The notes below the pieces were generated by a model. It saw nothing but the letters and a program-made list of their open reading frames with translations, was not told where the DNA came from and searched no databases. From JBEKIK01 sp963838495 (GTDB lineage Bacteria; Planctomycetota; Planctomycetia; Pirellulales; Thermoguttaceae), in the NCBI GenBank assembly GCA_963838495.1, contig CAWIRC010000001.1:2356001-2420000 (forward strand): a stretch of 64,000 nt of DNA, in the 5' to 3' direction. Positions 20,656 to 27,985 of the stretch are shown in pieces; within the stretch, counting starts at the first letter, position 1, and each line of letters starts with the position of its first letter. The position numbers and the translations under genes were made by a program.

Positions 20656-22015
20656 GTGGCGGAACTGATTATAAGCGTTTCCGGATTGCGGGGAATCGTG
20701 GGCGAGACTCTTACGGCCGAGGTGGCCGGCCGCTATGCCGCGGCTTTTGCGGCCACGCTGCCGCCGGGGGATATTCTTGTCGGCGCGATAGCCGGGCATC
20801 CGGAAAAATGCTTTCCGAAGCCATCCAAACGAGACTCCAGGCCGCGGGACGCAACACCATCGACGGCGGCATCATGGCAACGCCAACCGTGGGCGTGCAA
20901 CTAATGGCCTGCCGGGCGGCCGGGGGCATCCAAATTACAGCCAGCCATAATCCACACCCTTATAATGGGATAAAACTCTTTTCCGCCAATGGGCGCGTCA
21001 TTCCGGCCGGGCTGGGAAAAGAAGTGCTCGATCGATATCGAGCCTACCGGCCGGACCGGACTGAACGCGGCAAGTCCGGCGCCGGTTCTGTTTGTGAAGA
21101 TACCACCAGCGAACATTTATCGGCGGTAATGGAAATCATCGACGCCGAGTGGATCCGTCGGAGCGGCTTTCGCGTGGTTTTAGACAGCAACCACGGGGCC
21201 GGGGGGCCGTTGGGACAGCGATTGCTCGACGAACTCGGCTGCCATGCAACGATCTTGGGCGAGGAACCCACGGGCGAGTTCGCACACACGCCGGAACCGA
21301 TCGCCGAGAACCTGGCAGGAGTCTTGAAGGCCGTGCCCGAGGCCGGGGCGGATATCGGCTTTTGCCAGGATCCGGACGCGGACCGGCTGGCCGTTATCGA
21401 TGAGAACGGGCGGTACATCGGCGAGGAATACACAATCGCCCTGTGCGCCGATCATATTCTGCGGCATCGAAAAGGCCCGATCGTCACTAACTGCTCGAGC
21501 AGCCGGATGACGCAGGACCTGGCGGAGAAGTACGGCGTGCCGTTTTATCGCTCCGCTGTGGGCGAGGCCAACGTGGTGGACGCCATGCTGGCCCATAATG
21601 CGATTTTCGGTGGCGAAGGCAACGGCGGACCAATCGATCCGCGGGTGGTACTGGTCCGCGACAGTTTCGTGGGCATGGCCTTGATCCTCGATGCCATGGC
21701 CGAGCGGGAAATGAAGGTTAGCCAATTGGCCGGCGAATTGCCGCATTATGAAATCGTAAAAACCAAGATTGCCCTGCCGCCGGAAAAGATTCCCGCCGCC
21801 CTCGACGCCCTGGAAAGGCATTTTTCCGACGCCAAGCCCGACCGCCTAGACGGCCTGCGCCTGGATTGGCCCGGCCGCTGGCTTCTGGTCCGCGGGAGCA
21901 ACACGGAACCAATAGTCCGCGCCATCGCCGAAGCACCACGGCAGCCGAAGCCGCCGATCTGTGCAAGACTGTTGCCGAGGTATTGGCAAAGGTATACGTC
22001 TTTACCGAAACGTAA
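20656..22015 (+). CDS. glmM: Phosphoglucosamine mutase / phosphohexomutase, two frameshifts
   Basis: Alpha-D-phosphohexomutase, most likely converting GlcN-6-P to GlcN-1-P for peptidoglycan and UDP-GlcNAc synthesis. GTG start at 20656 after AAGGAG. Motifs: catalytic Ser in TASHNP, metal loop DPDADR, sugar-binding GEGNGG, phosphate-binding RGSNTEP. A lost C near 20784 (GTCGGCGCG for GTCGGCCGCG) separates ISVSGLRGIVGETLT from RDSRASGKMLSEAI, and a lost base near 21938 hides the real end, which reads AAEAADLCKTVAEVLAKVYV and stops at 22013-22015. A specificity for mannose or glucose phosphates cannot be excluded. glmU lies elsewhere in the window. Confidence 0.85.
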
Positions 22016-22038
22016 ATCTGTTTTTTTGCTAAACAATG

Positions 22039-23931
22039 TTAGCGATTATGGCCACGCTTACTAATATCGGGTGCATTTTTAGCGAATTTTTCTTGCTCCC
22101 ATTCATAGGCCATGGCACGCAACATTGTTAGAAGCGATGTGGGACTGGTTATCAAGACACGTTCATCGACACCAGCCATGATGAGTTCAGGATCTTGTTG
22201 CAATGCCTCTGTGTAGATGATCTCCGCCGGGATGAAAAGCACGACAAAATCAGGCGAGGGATCAAATTGCTCAAAGTATTTTTTTCGTCCCAACATTTGA
22301 ACACGATCGCGGATTTGCTGGGCGTGATCTTTGAGCTTAGCATTTCGGGTTTCCTCGTCTGGGGCCTCGTGGGCCGATAAATAGGCATCCAGTGGAGTTT
22401 TGACATCGACCACGATAAACCGATTGCCAGGCAGGCGGATGACCATATCGGGCCAATGGTGGCCTTCCTCGGTTTTGATATTTTGCTGTTCCGCGAAATC
22501 GCAATGTTCGAGCATCCCTGCCATTTCAACCAAAGGCCTCAAACTGATCTGTTCGGTTAGTCCGGTATAGAATTCGATTTGGGTTTTTACGATTTTCTGC
22601 AACTTCGTATCGATTTTGCCCAGCGATTCTTTGACTGGCCTGACGAGTTTGCCGATGGCAATTTTCTCTTTCCCCACCCATGGCTGCAGGGCTTCGGGGA
22701 CGAGGATCGAGCCGTCGGGTTGTTGGTAGTTTTCTAGGATGGCGATGATGGTGCGGCTGACGGCGATGGCGGTGCCGTTTAGGGTGTGGAGGAAGCGGGT
22801 GCCTTTTTCGCCTTTGGATTTATAGCGGATGTTCAGTCGCCGGGCCTGGTAGTCGGTGCAGTTGCTGGTGCTGGTGACTTCGCCGAATTCGCCTGCTTCG
22901 CCCCGGCCGGGCATCCAGGCTTCGAGGTCGAATTTGCGGTAGGCCGGGCCGCCCAGGTCGCCGGTGGCGGTGTCGATCACGCGATAGGGAATGCCCAGAG
23001 CGTCGAAGAGTTTGCACTCCATATCGCGGAGGTGATCGAGCATGGCTTCGCTTTTGTCGGGCAGGGTGAAGGCGAACATCTCGACCTTGGTGAACTGGTG
23101 TACTCGGAACAGGCCGCGGGTGGCCCGGCCGTGCACCCCGGCCTCGGTGCGGAAACAATGGCTGATGCCGCAGAATTTAAGCGGCAGCAGTTCGGCGTCG
23201 ATGATCCGGCCGGTGAGCATTCCGCCCAGGGTGATCTCGGCGGTGGCCACCAGGCTGAGGTCGGAGTTTTCAACGCTGTAGATTTGCGTTTCCGGGCCGC
23301 GGGGGATAAAACCGATGCCTTCCAGGACGTTGTTCCGTGCGAGATCGGGGGTCGAAACCGGCACGAACCCTTCTTTTAAAAGCACGTTGACGGCGTACTG
23401 CTGCAAGGCCAGCTCCAGGAGCACGGCCTCGTTCTTGAGGAAATAGAATCCGTGGCCGGTTACGTTGGCCGCGCTCTCGAAATCGACGAGGTCGAGTTTT
23501 TCGGCCAGTTCCACGTGGTCCAGGGGCTTGAAATCGAACTGCGGCAGGGGAGTTTTGCCGCGGAATAGTTCCAGGTTGGATTTGTCGTCCGCGCCGACCG
23601 GCGCCTGCGGATGGGACATGTTGGGAATGGAGCGGTGGATGCGATCCAGTTCGACGAGGATGGCGTCGATTTCGGCTTGTGTGGCCTGATTTTGTTCCCT
23701 GAGCAAGCGGCCCTCTTCCTTGCGTGCCTCGCGCTCGGAGGGATCCTTGGCCTGGCCGATGGATTTCGAGACCTGGTTCGCCCGGCGGTTGAGGTTTTCC
23801 ACCTCGGCCTGCAATTGTTTTCGTTTTTCTTCGAGGGAGACGAAGCGGTCCACGTCAACGTTTACGCCGCGATTCTTGCAGTTCTGTTTGACCAGTTCGG
23901 CGTTTTCGAGGATGAATTTGCGATCGAGCAT
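22039..23931 (-). CDS. serS: Seryl-tRNA synthetase fused to an RmuC-type nuclease domain
   Basis: One uninterrupted 630-codon frame. Residues 1 to about 425 are a complete class II SerRS: N-terminal coiled-coil arm (LEEKRKQLQAEVENLNRRAN), motif 2 FRTEAGVHGRATRGLFRVHQ, TSTSNCTDYQARRLNIRYK, and motif 3 TLNGTAIAVSRTIIAILENY, ending VPEALQPWVGKEKI. From about 429 it becomes RmuC: LVRPVKESLGKIDTKLQ, AGMLEHCDF, a PD-(D/E)xK-like core with PDMVIRLPG and VVDVKTPLDAY (about 494-517), SPDFVVLFIPAE and the ITSPTSLLTMLRAMAYEW end. RmuC's membrane helix, most of its coiled coil and its RGxWGE segment are absent. The RmuC part is AT-richer. Convergent with glmM, 23 bases between stops. Confidence 0.9.
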   Translation of the reverse strand: MLDRKFILENAELVKQNCKNRGVNVDVDRFVSLEEKRKQLQAEVENLNRRANQVSKSIGQAKDPSEREARKEEGRLLREQNQATQAEIDAILVELDRIHRSIPNMSHPQAPVGADDKSNLELFRGKTPLPQFDFKPLDHVELAEKLDLVDFESAANVTGHGFYFLKNEAVLLELALQQYAVNVLLKEGFVPVSTPDLARNNVLEGIGFIPRGPETQIYSVENSDLSLVATAEITLGGMLTGRIIDAELLPLKFCGISHCFRTEAGVHGRATRGLFRVHQFTKVEMFAFTLPDKSEAMLDHLRDMECKLFDALGIPYRVIDTATGDLGGPAYRKFDLEAWMPGRGEAGEFGEVTSTSNCTDYQARRLNIRYKSKGEKGTRFLHTLNGTAIAVSRTIIAILENYQQPDGSILVPEALQPWVGKEKIAIGKLVRPVKESLGKIDTKLQKIVKTQIEFYTGLTEQISLRPLVEMAGMLEHCDFAEQQNIKTEEGHHWPDMVIRLPGNRFIVVDVKTPLDAYLSAHEAPDEETRNAKLKDHAQQIRDRVQMLGRKKYFEQFDPSPDFVVLFIPAEIIYTEALQQDPELIMAGVDERVLITSPTSLLTMLRAMAYEWEQEKFAKNAPDISKRGHNR

Positions 23932-23960
23932 TGGGAGTTTACAGTTTTAAGTTTTAAGTG

Positions 23961-24040
23961 GTAGGTCAGGCTGTGCCTGACATTGGAGCATTTATTATCG
24001 CCAAGAGCATCTGTTATTGTCAGGCATAGCCTGACCTACA
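23961..24040. repeat. Long inverted repeat around GTAGGTCAGGC
   Basis: Arms GTAGGTCAGGCTGTGCCTGA and TCAGGCATAGCCTGACCTAC, each itself palindromic, flank a 40-base AT-rich centre. It lies upstream of serS. Neighbouring bases hold GCTGATTGCTGAAAGC-type and CATCCCTCATC-type repeats. Confidence 0.7.
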
Positions 24041-24108
24041 GGCTGATTGCTGAAAGCTGATTGCTGAAAGCTGACGGCTGTTACTATTCATCCCTCATCT
24101 CTCATCCC

Positions 24109-25483
24109 TCATCCTTTTTTTATTTTACTCAGTTCTTCCCATAGTTTAGCGCTGGCTTTAATGCCGCGATGGAAATCGGCCAGCGCAGAATTTTTCGTTT
24201 GGGCTATGGGCATTATCGTCGTCCTGGCCCCAGCCGAGCAAGAGCGTATCGGCCTTGAGTTTATTTTTGAAGTCGGCGACTATGGGGATAGAGCCTCCTT
24301 CGCGGGTAAACACCGGGCGGCGTCCAAAGGCGTGCTCGATTGCCCGGGCGGCGGCTTCGACGTAAGGGCTGTCCAGGGGCACCATCACGGCGGCGCTGCC
24401 GTGGGCGTCGATCAGCTCGAAGCGTATGCCGGGCGGGCAAAGCTCGCCGAGTTTCTGTTTCAAGGCGGCTGTAATTTTTTCGGGGACCTGGTTGGGGACC
24501 AGTCGGAAGCTGATTTTGGCCCCGGCGGTAGAAGGCAGCACGGTTTTGGCCCCTTCGCCTTGATATCCGCCGTAAATGCCGCAGATGTCGAAGGTGGGCC
24601 GGGCCCAGCGGCGTTCGATCGAGGTAAAACCCTCTTCGCCCATGGCCTCAGTTACGCCGACTTGCTTGAAAAACATGCGCTCGTCAAAGGGGAGGTCGGC
24701 GAATTGTTTCCGCTCGCGGTCGGTAAGCGGCACAACGTCGTCGTAAAAGCCGGGGACTTGAATCCTGCCGCGGCGGTCGATCAGCCCGGATAACATCTGC
24801 GTCATGGCGTTGATCGGATTGGTCACCGCGCCGCCGAACGATCCGGAATGCAGGTCGTGATTCGGGCCGGTGAGGCGCAATTCATAGCACATTATGCCGC
24901 GCAAGCCGTAGCAAATGGCGGGAATGCCGGGCGCGAATTGATTGCCGTCGCTAATGACCACGCAATCGCAGGCCAGGCGAGAGCCGTGTTTTTCCAGGAA
25001 TTTTCCCAGGGCATGGCTGCCGACTTCCTCCTCGCCTTCGATGAGGAATTTCAGATTCAAGGGCAGCTTGCCGGCGGTTTTTACCCAGGCCTCGGCGCCT
25101 TTGACGTGGGTCAGAATCTGGCCTTTGTCGTCGGTTGCACCCCGGGCGAATAGGTTGCCGTTGCGGCGAGATGGCTCGAAGGGGGGGGTCGTCCATTTTC
25201 CCAAGGGATCGACCGGCTGCACGTCATAGTGTCCATAGACCAATACGGTAGTTGCACCGGGGATTGCAGGCGATTGGGCGAAAACCAGGGGATGGCCGTC
25301 GGTGGGAATGACTTCCGAGGAGAAATTCAGCCTTTTAAGCTGTTCGGCAATCCATTGGGCGGCTCGAATCACGTCGGCCTTGCACTTCGCCTCGGCGCTT
25401 ACGCTGGGAATGCTAAGAAACTGGCAAAGCTCTTCTTCAAAATCCAGGGCGTTTTCTTCCAGATATTGGTCTATGGCGGTCAT
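24109..25483 (-). CDS. M20 family metallopeptidase (dipeptidase-like), C-terminal frameshift
   Basis: Zinc-dependent peptidase of the ArgE/DapE/CPG2 fold. Metal and catalytic motifs: YGHYDVQPVDP (His and catalytic Asp), GATDDKGQ (bridging Asp), EGEEEVGS (general base Glu and ligand Glu), and SDG. The lid domain includes LTGPNHDLHSGSFGG, and the late motif DDDNAHSPNE holds the last His ligand. An extra T near 24187 breaks the end; in the next frame the protein continues FALADFHRGIKASAKLWEEL and stops at 24109-24111, giving about 457 residues, the family norm. The substrate is unknown; acyl-peptide or dipeptide cleavage is likely. Cytosolic. Confidence 0.87.
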
Positions 25484-25510
25484 ACTTAATGCCTCAAACA
25501 GGGAGGAAAT

Positions 25511-25541
25511 TGTATAAAAATGTAATCCAACAGTATAATAG
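25511..25541 (+). promoter_or_regulatory. Possible promoter upstream of clpS
   Basis: TTGTAT, an 18-base spacer and TATAAT at about 25511-25541, pointing at clpS 128 bases on. The -35 is weak, so this is tentative. Confidence 0.3.
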
Positions 25542-25668
25542 TAGGCCGGAAACGCGACTATTGGGGTTTGGGCATTATTTTGAAGGAAAAGACAAGCGAG
25601 GATGCCGGTGCGCCGGATTGTAGGTTACATATGCTTCAAATGCGCCGGATTGAAAGCGGAGAGTGAAT

Positions 25669-26028
25669 ATGCCCGAGTATGCCGCTGCTACTGTCGAACC
25701 CTTGGAAGAAACCGTCCAGAAGAAACACCAGCGTGATGCGGCCGAGCCCAAACGGCAGCCGCGCTATAACGTGGTCCTGTGGAACGACGACGATCATACT
25801 TATGAATATGTGATAACCATGCTCATGGAATTGTTCGGCTATTCGGCGGAAAAGGGTTTTCTGATGGCCAGGGAAGTGGACACCCGGGGCCGGGTCATTG
25901 TGCTTACTACGACCAAGGAACATGCCGAACTGAAGCGGGATCAAATCCACGCCTACGGCAAGGATCCATACATATCCGCCTGCAAAGGCTCGATGAAGGC
26001 AAGCATCGAACCCGTGCCTGGGGAATAG
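25669..26028 (+). CDS. clpS: ATP-dependent Clp protease adaptor ClpS
   Basis: Delivers N-degron substrates to ClpAP/ClpCP. The 119-residue product has a flexible N-terminal tail (about 1-30) and the ClpS core: YNVVLWNDDDHTYEYVITML, where the Asn-Asp pair and following residues form the N-degron pocket, then GYSAEKGFLMAREVDTRGRVIVL with the His position replaced (usual A-x-x-VH). The C-terminal helix-strand HAELKRDQIHAYGKDPYIS is typical. I chose the ATG at 25669, with GGAG seven bases upstream, over the GTG at 25663. No clpA or clpC is in the window. Confidence 0.9.
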   Translation: MPEYAAATVEPLEETVQKKHQRDAAEPKRQPRYNVVLWNDDDHTYEYVITMLMELFGYSAEKGFLMAREVDTRGRVIVLTTTKEHAELKRDQIHAYGKDPYISACKGSMKASIEPVPGE

Positions 26029-26033
26029 CAATT

Positions 26034-26129
26034 CTTTTATTGCAAATTGGAAATTGCAAATTGAACAAGGATAAAAAAATTACACAGTAGTATTTTTGCA
26101 GTACGTTTTCATTGTCAGGTCATTTTTTT
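26034..26129. repeat. GCAAATT-type intergenic repeat
   Basis: TTGCAAATTGGAAATTGCAAATT (split here: TTGCAAATTGG, AAATTGCAAATTG) then an A-rich run. Same family as at 1908, 9431 and 17668. Confidence 0.55.
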
Positions 26130-27611
26130 GTGCCAATTCTAAAGACCGTCACGCTCGGCTGCAAGGTTAATCAGTACGAGACGCAATATGCGCGGGAGGG
26201 ATTTTTGCGGCTGGGGTATCGCGAGGCGAAAAACAGCGAGCAGGCCGATCTGATTCTGGTCAATTCCTGCACGGTCACGGCCGAGAGCGAGGCCAAGAGC
26301 CGGAAGATCATCCGCCGGCTGGCGAAAAAGAATCCCTGGGCGGAGATTGTGGTGATGGGTTGTTATGCCGCGCATGCGCCGGACGATGTTGCCTCGCTGC
26401 CCGGCGTAAGCGAAGTGATCGGCGACAAGCGCGAACTGCCCGATTTTCTTGCCCGCCGGGGATTGGAGGACATTCCCTGCGGAATTTCCGGTTTTGAGGG
26501 CCGGCACAGGGCCTGGGTGAAGATCCAGGACGGATGCCGGGAAGGGTGCAGTTATTGCATCATTCCGCAGGTGCGGCCGGTGCTTGCCAGCCGGCCGGCC
26601 AATGAGGTGTTGGACGAGATCCGCCGGTTAGTCGAGGCCGGATTTGCCGAAATCGTGCTGACGGGGATTCATTTGGGGCATTATGGCATGGATGAATTTC
26701 TCCCCTCTCCCGACCAACCTTCGGTCGGTGCCCGGAGAGGGGCCGGGGGTGAGGGCAGTGCGATCGTCCACTCCAAAAATGAGAAGGAACACGATAAATC
26801 TGGTGAAACTGCCCTCACCCTAAACCTCTCCCAAAGGGAGAGGGGACTCAAGCAATATGTCTTTGAGAATCCCCTTGTCGATTTGCTCCGCCGAATCGTG
26901 TCGATGGAGGGTGAATTTCGCGTGCGCCTGTCGAGCATCGAGGCCGCCGAGGTTACGCCGGAGCTGCTGGATTTGATGACAGAGCATCCGCGGCGAATCT
27001 GCCCGCATTTGCACGTTCCCATGCAAAGCGGATCTGACGCGATTTTGCAAAAGATGCGGCGGCGCTGGCCGGTGCGGCGATTTATCGATCGCTGCCTGGA
27101 AATCCGGGACAGGCTTGACCGGCCGGCATTGACTACCGACCTGATTGTGGGATTTCCGGGCGAGGCGGAGGAAGATTTTGCGGCGACTTGCCGGGCGGTG
27201 CAAGAAGTGGGATTCTCGAAGATTCACGTGTTTCGCTTCAGCCCGCGGCCAGGGACCGAGGCCGCCAGGATGCCCAGCCGCGTCCCGCAGCGGATACACC
27301 AGCGCCGGGCAGCCGATTTGGCCAAACTGGGCAAGCGGCTGGCAGATCGATATTTGCAGGAACTCCAAGGAAAGACTTTGCAAGTGCTGGCGGAGGGTAT
27401 TTCGCCGGAATCGCAGGGCATTCTTATGGGAACCGCGGATCGCTATGTAACAGTGGAGTTTCCCGGCCGGGCTGACATGATCGGCAGGCTGATCAATGTG
27501 ACCGCAAACAACACGGGCGGCGATAAATTGCGATTAGATTGTACCAATAGTCATAAACTAATTGGCTTGTTGACCTTGGCGGGGGGTTCTGATATAAATA
27601 ACTATTCTTAA
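26130..27611 (+). CDS. mtaB: MtaB-type tRNA methylthiotransferase with in-frame repeat insertion
   Basis: Radical SAM enzyme that makes ms2t6A37 in tRNAs reading ANN codons. The GTG at 26130 (MPILKTVTLGCKVNQYETQY) is the best start. The N-terminal UPF0004 domain has the three iron-sulfur Cys in LGCKVNQ, NSCTVTAESE and MGCYAA. The radical SAM cluster is CREGCSYC (about 135-142), followed by LTGIHLGHYG, LHVPMQSGSD and TTDLIVGFPGE. A TRAM-like end follows. About 55 extra residues (about 190-245) interrupt the barrel between LGHYGMDEF and ENPLVDLLRRI; they are translated from repeats A6 and A7 and their spacer. The frame is intact. Confidence 0.92.
   Translation: MPILKTVTLGCKVNQYETQYAREGFLRLGYREAKNSEQADLILVNSCTVTAESEAKSRKIIRRLAKKNPWAEIVVMGCYAAHAPDDVASLPGVSEVIGDKRELPDFLARRGLEDIPCGISGFEGRHRAWVKIQDGCREGCSYCIIPQVRPVLASRPANEVLDEIRRLVEAGFAEIVLTGIHLGHYGMDEFLPSPDQPSVGARRGAGGEGSAIVHSKNEKEHDKSGETALTLNLSQRERGLKQYVFENPLVDLLRRIVSMEGEFRVRLSSIEAAEVTPELLDLMTEHPRRICPHLHVPMQSGSDAILQKMRRRWPVRRFIDRCLEIRDRLDRPALTTDLIVGFPGEAEEDFAATCRAVQEVGFSKIHVFRFSPRPGTEAARMPSRVPQRIHQRRAADLAKLGKRLADRYLQELQGKTLQVLAEGISPESQGILMGTADRYVTVEFPGRADMIGRLINVTANNTGGDKLRLDCTNSHKLIGLLTLAGGSDINNYS
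26702..26756. repeat. Family A repeat in mtaB, copy A6
   Basis: CCCCTCTCCCGACCAACCTT, CGGTCGGTGCCCGGAGAGGG, then GCCGGGGGTGAGGGC: a full-length copy in frame, encoding LPSPDQPSVGARRGAGGEG. Confidence 0.9.
26811..26847. repeat. Family A repeat in mtaB, copy A7, inverted
   Basis: GCCCTCACCCTAAACCTCTC then CCAAAGGGAGAGGGGAC: short-loop form, opposite in orientation to A6 and 54 bases away, encoding TALTLNLSQRERGL in frame. Almost identical to A8 (32199-32235). Confidence 0.9.
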
Positions 27612-27637
27612 CATTTACGCAGTAAAAACCACAACCA

Positions 27638-27668
27638 AAACCCCCGGTGTGTTCACCGGGGGCTAAAT
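27638..27668. repeat. Family D palindrome, copy D1
   Basis: CCCCCGGTG / CACCGGGGG arms with a TGTT loop, then GCTAAAT. Sits between mtaB and the small DUF6800-type gene and may act as a transcript end. Three more copies lie at 39593, 53992 and 60172. Confidence 0.8.
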
Positions 27669-27691
27669 GATTACAACGTAGGAGTAAAAAA

Positions 27692-27877
27692 GTGTCTTGC
27701 AGTGAAAGAAAAAGAGAACTTAGGCGGCGGCGGCATCGGCATAAGAAGGTGAAAATAATGGCCAGAAAACTGACCTCGGCCACGGTTTCGGAAAGGGCGA
27801 TTATTGCCGACAAACTGCGCAATCTTACGCCCGGCGGCGAGGTTATCGTCGCCAATTGGGAATTGGAAAAGCGTTAA
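27692..27877 (+). CDS. Small basic planctomycete protein (DUF6800-like)
   Basis: 61 residues beginning SCSERKRELRRRRHRHKK, a strongly basic N-terminus, followed by a short helix and VSERAIIADKLRNLTPGGEV. This pattern, ERxRELRRRRxRxKK then a helical tail, is that of a small protein family common in planctomycetes (DUF6800 as I recall it). Function is unknown; nucleic-acid binding is plausible from charge alone. GTG start at 27692 with AGGAG seven bases upstream supports real translation. It stands alone after mtaB. Confidence 0.75.
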   Translation: MSCSERKRELRRRRHRHKKVKIMARKLTSATVSERAIIADKLRNLTPGGEVIVANWELEKR

Positions 27878-27985
27878 ATCATCAAAAGCTTTCAGCAGTC
27901 AGCCATCAGCCTTCAGTTATTAGGCGGAAGTCAGCCTTCCGGCAGCAAAGCAAAATACTGATTGCTGATTGCCGATAGCTGTCAG

